Shown: positions 1 through 6,163, counted from the stretch's first letter. The stretch: 6,254 bases of DNA from Anaerolineales bacterium (GCA_017882065.1 JADGQD010000122.1:1-6254); one strand, 5' to 3'. Notes: a model not told the origin generated them from the letters alone. Numbers and translations: made by a program.

Positions 1-448
1 CGATGTTGGCTTAGACGAGACCTTCACCGATCCAGTGTGGGGTGCAGCCGCTGCCAATTCACTGGTTGACTCCGGGTCAGATATCATCTTCGGTGTTGGA
101 GGGACAACGGGCAGCAATGCAATCGTGGCTGCAGCGGCGCGCGGCGCTTACGGCATCGGCGCAGACGTTGACCAATATTATCTCCTGCCGGTGGCGTCCC
201 CGCGCATCCTGACCAGTGTTCTAAAAATGATTGCACCAGGTGTTGTGGACTTGCTCCGGGCCGCCAGGGACGCCCAAGCCGGAACAGGTGCTTTGGCAAC
301 GGGTAATTATCTGGGTCAGATTGGGTTTGCTCCATATCATGAACTTGCTTCGCTTATCCCTGATAATGTTAGACAACAGATGTCTACCCTGCCTCAAGCT
401 TTGCTCTCAGGGGAGATTCAGACAGTAGTCCCTGCCGCATCCCCATAA
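1..448 (+). CDS. BMP-family ABC transporter substrate-binding protein, 3' part
   Basis: C-terminal 148 residues of a BMP/PnrA-like substrate-binding protein. The 5' end lies outside the window; the first whole codon starts at base 2 and the stop is TAA at 446-448. The fragment holds the second lobe of the periplasmic-binding fold. The segment SGSDIIFGVGGTTGSNA (residues 24-40) corresponds to EGADIIMPVAGPVGLGS in the downstream lipoprotein, and GIGADVDQYY (51-60) corresponds to IGVDTDWF. In this family the Asp-x-Asp region lies at the ligand pocket. The tail (FAPYHEL, then Pro-Asp, then LLSGEIQTV) matches the end of the neighbour, so the two are paralogues. Unlike the neighbour it has no cysteines in this region. 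It probably supplies ligand to the same or a related importer. A GTG at base 35 lies inside the conserved domain and is not a real start. BMP membership is confident; the ligand is unknown. Confidence 0.9.
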   Translation, partial: DVGLDETFTDPVWGAAAANSLVDSGSDIIFGVGGTTGSNAIVAAAARGAYGIGADVDQYYLLPVASPRILTSVLKMIAPGVVDLLRAARDAQAGTGALATGNYLGQIGFAPYHELASLIPDNVRQQMSTLPQALLSGEIQTVVPAASP

Positions 449-482
449 TATGGGGTGAAAATATTATATGCTATAGCTCATC

Positions 483-511
483 TTGTTTTTATCCCGGAGA
501 CACTGTATACT
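483..511 (+). promoter_or_regulatory. Candidate sigma70-type promoter of the transporter operon
   Basis: A -35-like TTGTTT (483-488) and a -10-like TATACT (506-511) are separated by exactly 17 bases. They lie in an AT-rich gap after the first binding-protein gene, about 140 bases upstream of the lipoprotein start. Transcription would begin near 517-519, giving a leader of about 135 nucleotides. The -10 box matches the TATAAT consensus at 5 of 6 positions; the -35 box is weaker. The -10 box lies inside one of the GTATAC repeats, so the promoter is probably regulated. This is an inference from sequence only. Confidence 0.6.
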
Positions 512-531
512 AATATATACGTTGTATACGA
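503..531 (+). promoter_or_regulatory. Paired palindromic operator-like repeats (GTATAC)
   Basis: Two near-identical 10-mers, CTGTATACTA (503-512) and TTGTATACGA (522-531), are spaced 19 bases apart, just under two helical turns. A degenerate copy, TATATAC (514-520), lies between them. Each has the palindromic core GTATAC and fits TNGT-N2-ACNA, similar to operators known for the GntR/FCD repressor family. The first copy covers the predicted -10 box and the second lies just past the predicted transcription start, which is where a repressor would act. No complete regulator gene lies in the window. The assignment to GntR is a guess. Confidence 0.45.
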
Positions 532-555
532 TCACATGAAATTTTTACAACCGAA

Positions 556-621
556 AAGGAGGTGTGACTGGCTGGAAAAGACTTGTTACCTGCAAGAACG
601 TTAGCCGATAAATCGAAGTAA
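556..621 (+). other. Extended Shine-Dalgarno and 17-codon micro-ORF in the leader
   Basis: AAGGAGGTG (556-564) is a nine-base perfect complement of the usual 16S rRNA 3' end, stronger than any ribosome site before the confident genes. No ATG follows at a suitable distance. The best reading is CTG at 568-570, five bases after AAGGAGG, giving LAGKDLLPARTLADKSK and TAA at 619-621. TTG at 583 is an alternative start, and TGA at 565-567 closes the frame upstream. This may be a leader peptide, a decayed remnant of a gene start, or an untranslated ribosome-binding patch. The peptide resembles the N-terminus of GntR-family regulators (basic, then TLAD), but it is too short to be certain. Confidence 0.3.
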
Positions 622-640
622 ACCCATCATTTCAATCTAC

Positions 641-646
641 AAGGAG
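641..646 (+). promoter_or_regulatory. Ribosome binding site of the BMP lipoprotein
   Basis: AAGGAG lies seven bases before ATG at 654. This supports that start, which also opens a complete lipoprotein signal peptide. Confidence 0.8.
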
Positions 647-653
647 AGAAGTA

Positions 654-1820
654 ATGAAGAGAATTAGTAATATCTTTGCCGTTCTAGCAGTATTCGTATT
701 GCTGCTCACTGCATGCGGACCGGCTGCCACCACCGTGGCTCCTGCGACCTCTGTCCCCCCGGTCGTTGTCCCCCCGACCGCTGTCCCCGCTGTTCCCACC
801 AACACCTTGGCTCCTACGCTCAAGGTCGGTGAGGTTACCGATTTCGGTGGCGTGGATGACAAGTCCTTCAATGCCCTCGGTTGGAAAGGTGTCACGGATG
901 CCATCGCCCAGTTGGGTGTGTCCGGAAAGTTCTTGGAATCCAACGTACAATCTGACTATGCCAAGAATATCCAGCAGATGCTAAGCGAGAACATGGACCT
1001 GATTATCACAGTAGGTTTCAACCTGGGCATCGATACCGCAATTGCTGCCAAGGCCAACCCGAACACCAAGTTCGCCATTGTCGATTACACTTTCCCGGAC
1101 TGCTGGCCGGGTGCCGTTGAAGGCACGGATTGCGCTTCTGCAACCGAACTGCCCAATGTGCGCGGGCTTACGTTCCAGACCGATGAGGCTGCGTTCCTGG
1201 CCGGTTACCTGGCCGCCGGCATGACCACGACCGGCAAGGTTGCCACCTTCGGTGGAATTGCCTATCCGTCCGTTACCATCTTCATGAAAGGTTTTGAAGC
1301 GGGCGTCAAGTACTACAACCAGAAGCATAACACCACTGTAGCGATAATCGGCTGGGACAATGCGACAACCACAGGCCTTTTCACGGGTAACTTTAGCTCC
1401 ACCGATGATGGGAAATCCTTCGCGACCTCCCTGGTCCAAGAAGGCGCCGACATCATCATGCCGGTCGCCGGCCCGGTTGGCTTGGGGTCTGCTGCCTATT
1501 GCCAGACCAGCGCCAAATGCCTGATCATCGGCGTGGATACCGACTGGTTCGTTTCCGCTAACGAATACGCCAGTGTCTTATTGAGCAGTGTCCAGAAGAA
1601 GGTCGATGTGGCCGTCTTCAAGGCCATCCAGGACGCTGTTAATGGCACATTCACCGGCGGTACGGACAACGCCACACTCGCCAGTGGCGGTTTGGATCTG
1701 GCCCCCTTCCACAATTTCGACAGCCAGGTGCCTCAAACCCTGAAGGACGAAATTGCCCAGGTGAAGGCCGATATCATCAGCGGCGCAGTGACCGTTGACG
1801 GCGTTCTTGCAACCCCATAA
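654..1820 (+). CDS. BMP-family ABC transporter substrate-binding lipoprotein
   Basis: 388-residue extracytoplasmic binding protein of the BMP/PnrA family, expected to capture a nucleoside-like ligand and pass it to the membrane complex encoded just downstream. The N-terminus is a lipoprotein signal: Lys2-Arg3, a hydrophobic core at 7-18, and lipobox LTAC with Cys21 as the lipidation site. A flexible Pro/Val/Thr-rich linker (about 22-54) leads to the binding domain (about 55-388). Family motifs are VDDKSFN (67-73), QMLSENMDLIITVGF (108-122), TDEAAFLAGYLAA (176-188), EGADIIMPVAG (263-273) and IGVDTD (292-297). The domain has four cysteines in two close pairs, C150/C160 and C283/C289, which could form disulphides. 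AAGGAG seven bases upstream fixes the start. It is the first gene of the operon behind the predicted promoter, and a hairpin follows its stop. The nearest characterised relatives are Treponema PnrA and B. subtilis NupN (YufN). The ligand is not proven. Confidence 0.95.
   Translation: MKRISNIFAVLAVFVLLLTACGPAATTVAPATSVPPVVVPPTAVPAVPTNTLAPTLKVGEVTDFGGVDDKSFNALGWKGVTDAIAQLGVSGKFLESNVQSDYAKNIQQMLSENMDLIITVGFNLGIDTAIAAKANPNTKFAIVDYTFPDCWPGAVEGTDCASATELPNVRGLTFQTDEAAFLAGYLAAGMTTTGKVATFGGIAYPSVTIFMKGFEAGVKYYNQKHNTTVAIIGWDNATTTGLFTGNFSSTDDGKSFATSLVQEGADIIMPVAGPVGLGSAAYCQTSAKCLIIGVDTDWFVSANEYASVLLSSVQKKVDVAVFKAIQDAVNGTFTGGTDNATLASGGLDLAPFHNFDSQVPQTLKDEIAQVKADIISGAVTVDGVLATP
753..797 (+). repeat. 15-base tandem repeat coding the lipoprotein linker
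   Basis: Three in-frame 15-base units begin at 753, 768 and 783. The first two open with GTCCCCCC and the third with GTCCCC. They encode VPPVV, VPPTA and VPAVP (residues 34-48) in the linker between the lipid anchor and the binding domain. Six-base C runs and unit-length repeats make this a likely spot for slippage, and changes of whole units would keep the frame. The first two units also contain a small inverted repeat, CGGTCG (760-765) and CGACCG (775-780). Confidence 0.6.
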
Positions 1821-1838
1821 ACAGTTTTTAATATAAAG

Positions 1839-1867
1839 AGGGCCGGGGTAATCCCCGGCCCTTCTTT
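1839..1867 (+). terminator. Intergenic hairpin, likely partial terminator or mRNA stabiliser
   Basis: A perfect 10-bp GC-rich stem, AGGGCCGGGG (1839-1848) with CCCCGGCCCT (1853-1862), closes a TAAT tetraloop. It starts 18 bases after the lipoprotein stop and is followed by TCTTT. An upstream AAAG can extend the stem with one bulge. The U tract is short and interrupted, and the ATPase gene follows with no obvious promoter of its own, so partial read-through is likely. Such hairpins between binding-protein and ATPase genes are known in other ABC operons, where they raise the relative level of the binding protein. Confidence 0.75.
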
Positions 1868-1871
1868 AATC

Positions 1872-1904
1872 GCAATTTTAAAGTCTTATCCAGGAGAAGA
1901 TTGC
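1872..1904 (+). promoter_or_regulatory. Ribosome binding site of the ATPase gene, within a possible weak hairpin
   Basis: AGGAGA (1892-1897) lies seven bases before ATG at 1905 and supports that start. The flanks can pair: GCAA (1872-1875) with TTGC (1901-1904), and TCTT (1884-1887) with AAGA (1897-1900). This leaves AGGAG mostly in the nine-base loop. The pairing is short and carries a large bulge, so any regulatory role is speculative. Confidence 0.5.
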
Positions 1905-3476
1905 ATGCCACCGGTACTGGAATTGCGTGGAATCACAAAATCATTTCCGGGTGTTCTAGCGAATGATGCCATTGATCTGTCTGTAGAAAAGGGGAAAATC
2001 CTAGCCCTGCTGGGTGAGAACGGCGCAGGCAAAACAACCCTGATGAACATTCTCTATGGGCTCTATAAACCGGATAAAGGGCAAATATTCATCAATGGGG
2101 AGGAAGTCACCATCCACGATCCCAGCGACGCCATCGCCCGGGGGATTGGCATGGTCCATCAGCATTTCATGCTCATCCCGGTGATGACCGCTACGGAAAA
2201 CGTGATGCTGGGCGTGGAGCCCACCCGGAGCGGAATTTTCCTTGACAAGGCAAAGGTGTCAAAACGCATCCTGGAGATCTCGAAGCAATATGATCTGGAA
2301 GTGGATCCGCAAGCCTGTATCGGCGACCTTCCGGTAGGCGCCCAGCAGCGAGTCGAAATTATCAAGGTTTTATATCGTCAGGCCGATATCCTGATTTTGG
2401 ATGAACCTACAGCAGTCCTGACCCCGCAAGAAGTGGAAGGACTCTTCAAGGTGCTGCGATCCATGGTCGCCAATGGGAAATCGGTCATTTTTATCACGCA
2501 TAAACTTAAGGAAGTTCTGGCAATTGCCGATACCATTACAGTTCTGCGCAACGGGCGGGTGGTCGGCACGGTGAACGCGAAAGATGCCTCCCAGGAGAAA
2601 CTGGCAGCCATGATGGTGGGGCGGGAAGTCAACCTGGTGGTGAAGAAGAAAACCGCGACGCCCAAGGATGTGGTCCTGAGTGTGAAGGATCTGTATGTTC
2701 GGGATGAACGGCAGAATCTAACAGTGAATGGTGCTTCATTTGAAGTACGTGCAGGCGAGATCCTCGGTATTGCGGGAGTGCAAGGCAACGGACAGACGGA
2801 GTTGGTTCATACGCTGACCGGCCTGGCACCGGTAGTCAGAGGGGAAATCAGCATCATGGACAAACCAGTCCGCCATTCTTCTCCACGAAATGTTTTAGAG
2901 AGGGGAGTGGCTCATATCCCTGAGGACAGGCAGCGGCACGGATTGATCCTTTCTTTTCCCGTACACGATAACCTGGTCTTGTGTACGTATTACCAGCCTC
3001 CTTTTGCAAAAGGGCTGGCGTTACAGCAAAAGGTCATCGTCGAAACGGCCGAAAAACTGGTGACTCAATTTGACGTGCGTACACCAAATGTATTTGTACC
3101 GGTATCCACGTTGTCGGGAGGCAACCAGCAAAAAGTGATCGTGGCGCGTGAATTCTCGCGGCCGATCCAACTGTTGATCGCCTCCCAACCGACGCGGGGA
3201 TTGGATGTCGGTTCGATCGAGTATATCCACAACCGGATCATCGAAAAACGTGACGAGGGGACCGCGGTCTTACTGGTATCTCCAGAGCTCGATGAAATTA
3301 TTGCCCTTTCGGATCGCATCGCCGTGATGTATAAGGGCAAGATCGTGGATATTTTGCCCGCAGCCAAGGTCAATAAAACTTACCTGGGTCTGCTCATGGC
3401 GGGAGTCAAACCGTCAGAAGCGCTCGAGGCAGCTCCAGCCACTACACAGGAAATCGAAGTGGAGCGCGTTTTTTAG
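1905..3476 (+). CDS. BMP/nucleoside-type ABC transporter ATP-binding protein (two fused NBDs)
   Basis: 523-residue cytoplasmic ATPase with two nucleotide-binding domains in one chain, the usual layout for the sugar and nucleoside importers that include B. subtilis NupO (YufO). NBD1 (about 5-240) has Walker A GENGAGKT (37-44), Q-loop Gln86 in HQHF, signature LPVGAQQ (142-148), Walker B ILILDE (162-167) with catalytic Glu167, and switch His199. NBD2 (about 257-500) is degenerate. Its Walker A is GVQGNGQT (291-298), with Gln297 in place of Lys. Its signature LSGGNQQK (403-410) is intact. The Walker B region reads LLIASQPTRGLD (423-434), with Gln428 in place of Glu, and the switch His is Ser459. 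ATP hydrolysis is therefore expected at one composite site; this asymmetry is known in the family. The tail after residue 503 is Ala/Glu-rich. The stop codon TAG overlaps the next gene's Shine-Dalgarno, so the two are probably coupled. Confidence 0.96.
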   Translation: MPPVLELRGITKSFPGVLANDAIDLSVEKGKILALLGENGAGKTTLMNILYGLYKPDKGQIFINGEEVTIHDPSDAIARGIGMVHQHFMLIPVMTATENVMLGVEPTRSGIFLDKAKVSKRILEISKQYDLEVDPQACIGDLPVGAQQRVEIIKVLYRQADILILDEPTAVLTPQEVEGLFKVLRSMVANGKSVIFITHKLKEVLAIADTITVLRNGRVVGTVNAKDASQEKLAAMMVGREVNLVVKKKTATPKDVVLSVKDLYVRDERQNLTVNGASFEVRAGEILGIAGVQGNGQTELVHTLTGLAPVVRGEISIMDKPVRHSSPRNVLERGVAHIPEDRQRHGLILSFPVHDNLVLCTYYQPPFAKGLALQQKVIVETAEKLVTQFDVRTPNVFVPVSTLSGGNQQKVIVAREFSRPIQLLIASQPTRGLDVGSIEYIHNRIIEKRDEGTAVLLVSPELDEIIALSDRIAVMYKGKIVDILPAAKVNKTYLGLLMAGVKPSEALEAAPATTQEIEVERVF

Positions 3477-3491
3477 GAGGATCTCAGCTTG
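3475..3491 (+). promoter_or_regulatory. Ribosome binding site deciding a TTG start for permease 1
   Basis: AGGAGG (3475-3480) overlaps the TAG stop of the ATPase gene (3474-3476) and lies eight bases before TTG at 3489-3491. No ATG or GTG lies at a suitable distance in this frame. The overlap suggests that ribosomes finishing the ATPase start the permease (translational coupling). Confidence 0.75.
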
Positions 3492-4772
3492 AACGCAAAA
3501 GTAACTCAAACCAATCCTGAGGGTTCCGCCCAAAAGGAAGCCCCAAAATCCGAAGGGGAGCGGAAGAAAGGCTCGAAGTTCCTCCAGATATTGCTGGTGC
3601 CGATCCTGGCTTTGCTCACCGGTTTCATCATCGGTGCAATCGTGATTGCATTATCCAATGACGCAGTCATAGCGGCGTACCGGAATTTTTTTCATGCCCC
3701 AGGTGCGGCGCTGGCTGCCACGTGGAAGGCGATTGTCACTGCGTACGGGGCGTTGTTCAACGGGTCAATCGGCAGTTTTACAGAAATCCGACAAGGCATC
3801 CAAAGCTACTATGCAACGGGGGACAGCAAACCATTTCTGCTGGCAATCTATCCATTCACAGAAAGCCTGGCTACAGTTACTCCTTACATCCTGGCCGGTC
3901 TGGCAGTGGCGGTGGGCTTCAAGTGTGGTCTTTTCAATATTGGTGCAGAAGGACAGTTCGGCATCGGGGCGTTGTGTTCAGCCTTCGTCGGTTATAGTAT
4001 CCATGGGCTGCCCTGGTTTATCCATTTGCCGCTGGCATTGTTGGCCGGAGCAGCCGGAGGCGCCCTATGGGGGGCGATACCGGGTTACCTTAAGGGGCTC
4101 ACCGGAGCGCATGAAGTGGTCATCACCATCATGATGAATTATATTTCCTTTCGCTTGAGCGACTGGTTGTTGAACGGACCGATGAAAGCACCCGGTTACC
4201 GGCCTCTGACCCCGGTTGTTGAATCATCTGCCATGTTGCCGCGCTTCTTCCCGGATCCGCTGCGCTTCAACTGGGGCTTTTTCTTAGCCCTGGCAATGGC
4301 CGTTTTCGTCTATTGGTTCCTGTTCAAGACCACGATCGGATTTGAAATCCGGGCGGTCGGAGCAAACCCGGACGGAGCTCGCTATGCCGGCATGAACATC
4401 GTGCGTAATTTTGTGATCGCCATGACACTCAGCGGGGGCCTGGCTGGATTGGCCGGGGCGACCCAGGTACTTGGTATAGACCACTGGGTGGGTCAGGGCT
4501 TTTCGGCCGGTTATGGTTTTGATTCGATTGCGATTGCCCTGCTGGGCCAGAGTCACCCCCTGGGTGTAGTACTGGCAGCCTTATTGTGGGGCACACTGCG
4601 CAGCGGTGCAACCCGAATGCAGTCTTTGGCAGGTGTGCCGATCGAGATCATTTCTATTATCCAGGGATTGGTGATCGTCTTCGTGGCCGCACCGGCTTTC
4701 ATCCGCTGGATTTACCGCATCCGCGCCATAAGCGTGCAAACGACCGTGTTGACGCGCGGCTGGGGAAAATAA
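3489..4772 (+). CDS. BMP/nucleoside-type ABC transporter permease, subunit 1
   Basis: 427-residue inner-membrane permease of the BPD_transp_2 (branched-chain amino acid/sugar/nucleoside) type, related to B. subtilis NupP (YufP). A charged cytoplasmic N-terminus (1-30) is followed by a first membrane helix at about 31-55. A soluble stretch (about 56-115) comes next, then a membrane core of about seven to nine helices. Family marks are FNIGAEGQ (149-156), EVVITIMMNYI (209-219), the cytoplasmic coupling loop GFEIRAVGANPDGARYAG (284-301), SGGLAGLAGATQVLG (315-329) and GYGFDSIAIALLG (341-353). It forms the translocation channel with the next gene's product, and the coupling loop should dock on the ATPase. 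The 50-60 residues after helix 1 look longer than usual and hold two similar motifs, AYRNFF (63-68) and AYGALF (85-90). The TTG start is set by AGGAGG eight bases upstream. Confidence 0.95.
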   Translation: MNAKVTQTNPEGSAQKEAPKSEGERKKGSKFLQILLVPILALLTGFIIGAIVIALSNDAVIAAYRNFFHAPGAALAATWKAIVTAYGALFNGSIGSFTEIRQGIQSYYATGDSKPFLLAIYPFTESLATVTPYILAGLAVAVGFKCGLFNIGAEGQFGIGALCSAFVGYSIHGLPWFIHLPLALLAGAAGGALWGAIPGYLKGLTGAHEVVITIMMNYISFRLSDWLLNGPMKAPGYRPLTPVVESSAMLPRFFPDPLRFNWGFFLALAMAVFVYWFLFKTTIGFEIRAVGANPDGARYAGMNIVRNFVIAMTLSGGLAGLAGATQVLGIDHWVGQGFSAGYGFDSIAIALLGQSHPLGVVLAALLWGTLRSGATRMQSLAGVPIEIISIIQGLVIVFVAAPAFIRWIYRIRAISVQTTVLTRGWGK

Positions 4773-4780
4773 CGGTTGAG

Positions 4781-4805
4781 ACATCGACCCAAAATCTGAC
4801 GATGT
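4781..4805 (+). repeat. Short inverted repeat between the permease genes
   Basis: ACATCG (4781-4786) and CGATGT (4800-4805) form a perfect 6-bp inverted repeat with a 13-base loop. It lies in the 48-base gap between the permease genes, just before the second gene's ribosome site (GAGGA, 4812-4816). No U tract follows, so it is not a terminator. It may be chance or a minor mRNA structure. Confidence 0.3.
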
Positions 4806-4820
4806 TATTACGAGGACTGC

Positions 4821-6092
4821 ATGGCAACGAACCTGGTCAATAAGAACGAAAAGAAATCCAATCTCCGCACCCGCTTGGTGCCGGGTATTTTCTTGATCGT
4901 CGCCGGCATGGTAATCTTACTTTTGTTTGGAGTGAACATTCAATCCGGACAACAAACCACGTTTGGACTCACCCCGCTAGGAGACACTAATGTTATTCCA
5001 ATTCCGGATTTGGTCCTGCCGGTCCAAGGAGCCATCTATATATTGGCACTCATTACCTTCTTCGTGGGAGGCTGGCAGTTGGCGCGCGGGGTTCGATCAA
5101 CCACCTTGTTAATCGGAGCGGTCGCATTTTGTTTTATCGCTGCTTTCCTGATTTGGGCAGCCAGGGGCAAATCGATGGACCTGGTGGGAATGATGAATAC
5201 CTCCATGGTCAGGGCTACCCCGATAGCCCTGGCAGCCTTATGCGGGGTGGTCAGCGAACGAGCTGGGGTGGTTAATATCGCGCTCGAGGGGATCATGCTC
5301 ATGTCAGCCTTGACGTCCGTAATGGTTGCCACCCTGTCGCATAACCTTTACGCAGGTTTATTAGCAGGGATCCTGACTGGAATGTTCGTGGCCGCTCTCC
5401 ATGCAATTCTGGTCATCCAATTCAAGGTTGACCAGATCATCAGCGGTGTGGCCATCAATATCATAGGGACAGGTGCAACCAGTTTCATTTCCAACCGCTA
5501 TATGCAAACGAACATCGATACACTCAATAACTCCGGGGTTTTCTCCAATCTCCCGATTCCTTTACTGGTCAAAATTCCGATCCTGGGTCCCGTCCTTTTT
5601 GAGAACAACCTCATTGTTTACCTCATGCTCATCCTGGTCGCAGTCATTTATGTGCTCCTGTTTTACACACCCTGGGGTTTGCGCACCCGGGCTGTGGGCG
5701 AACACCCAAAGGCGGCGGATACTTTGGGAATCAATGTCTACCTAACGCGTTACATAAATGTGATCTTAGGCGGCTTGATCGCAGGGATAGGCGGATCCTA
5801 TTTCACAATCGGCTCTGTCGGACGATTCGACCAACTCATGACTGCCGGCAAGGGTTTCATCGGCTTGGCAGCCATGATTTTTGGCAACTGGAATCCCATC
5901 GGAGCACTTGGGTCTTCTTTGATCTTCGGCTTCGCCGACTCACTACAAGTCAAGATGCAGATATTGCAAACCCCCATCCCCACTGAATTTCTGCAGATGG
6001 CTCCGTATATCGTGACCATAGTTGTTCTGGCTGGCGTCGTCGGGCATGTCCACCCACCTGCAGCAGACGGTACGGCCTACGAAAAACAATAA
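4821..6092 (+). CDS. BMP/nucleoside-type ABC transporter permease, subunit 2
   Basis: 423-residue inner-membrane permease of the BPD_transp_2 family, the second half of the channel and related to B. subtilis NupQ (YufQ). Its conserved core starts at about residue 120: SERAGVVNIALEGIML (145-160), VDQIISGVAINI (203-214), coupling loop GLRTRAVGEHPKAADTLG (286-303), GGLIAGIGGSYF (317-328) and GKGFIGLAAMIFGNWNP (343-359). The end, PYIVTIVVLAGVVG followed by PPAA and YEK, is typical of the family. Core homologues are usually near 300-320 residues. The extra length is N-terminal, with three predicted membrane segments (about 18-38, 69-89, 96-114) and an outside loop at 39-68. ATG at 4821 is the only usable start, because a TGA at 4797-4799 closes the frame upstream. 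Its ribosome site, GAGGA, is only four bases away and may be weak. It is the last gene of the operon, with a hairpin after the stop. Confidence 0.95.
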   Translation: MATNLVNKNEKKSNLRTRLVPGIFLIVAGMVILLLFGVNIQSGQQTTFGLTPLGDTNVIPIPDLVLPVQGAIYILALITFFVGGWQLARGVRSTTLLIGAVAFCFIAAFLIWAARGKSMDLVGMMNTSMVRATPIALAALCGVVSERAGVVNIALEGIMLMSALTSVMVATLSHNLYAGLLAGILTGMFVAALHAILVIQFKVDQIISGVAINIIGTGATSFISNRYMQTNIDTLNNSGVFSNLPIPLLVKIPILGPVLFENNLIVYLMLILVAVIYVLLFYTPWGLRTRAVGEHPKAADTLGINVYLTRYINVILGGLIAGIGGSYFTIGSVGRFDQLMTAGKGFIGLAAMIFGNWNPIGALGSSLIFGFADSLQVKMQILQTPIPTEFLQMAPYIVTIVVLAGVVGHVHPPAADGTAYEKQ

Positions 6093-6118
6093 TCCAATCT
6101 TAGGTCAACAAGTTTAGG

Positions 6119-6152
6119 GGACGATAAACCAGTATCGTCCTTAAATTGTTTT
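6119..6152 (+). terminator. Terminator-like hairpin after the operon
   Basis: GGACGATA (6119-6126) pairs perfectly with TATCGTCC (6133-6140) around a six-base loop. TTTA (6113-6116) with TAAA (6142-6145) can extend the stem past a bulge. A T-rich but interrupted tract, TTAAATTGTTTT, follows. It begins 26 bases after the stop of permease 2 and is the likely end of the transporter transcript. Confidence 0.65.
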
Positions 6153-6163
6153 AGTATACCGCC

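Noticed and set aside
444..490. Possible terminator of the first binding-protein gene (ATAATAT/ATATTAT, the palindrome GCTATAGC and a following TTGTTTTT)
   Set aside because: The stems are only 7-8 bases and almost all A/T, so they are too weak. The T run is better explained as part of the -35 region.
449..653. Riboswitch (purine type) in the leader
   Set aside because: I see no conserved purine-riboswitch core or three-way junction and no stable alternating hairpins. The leader after the predicted start is only about 135 bases.
981..1439. Long minus-strand open frame opposite the lipoprotein gene
   Set aside because: It is the antisense shadow of a clear lipoprotein. It has no recognisable motifs or ribosome site.
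2378..2788. Minus-strand open frame of 136 codons opposite the ATPase gene
   Set aside because: It lies opposite conserved ATPase motifs, and its Ser/Thr/Arg-rich composition is typical of antisense translation.
4586..4843. + strand frame bridging the two permease genes, ending in a short frame from ATG 4802
   Set aside because: It overlaps permease 1 out of frame, with an unlikely composition and no ribosome site. It is a shadow frame.
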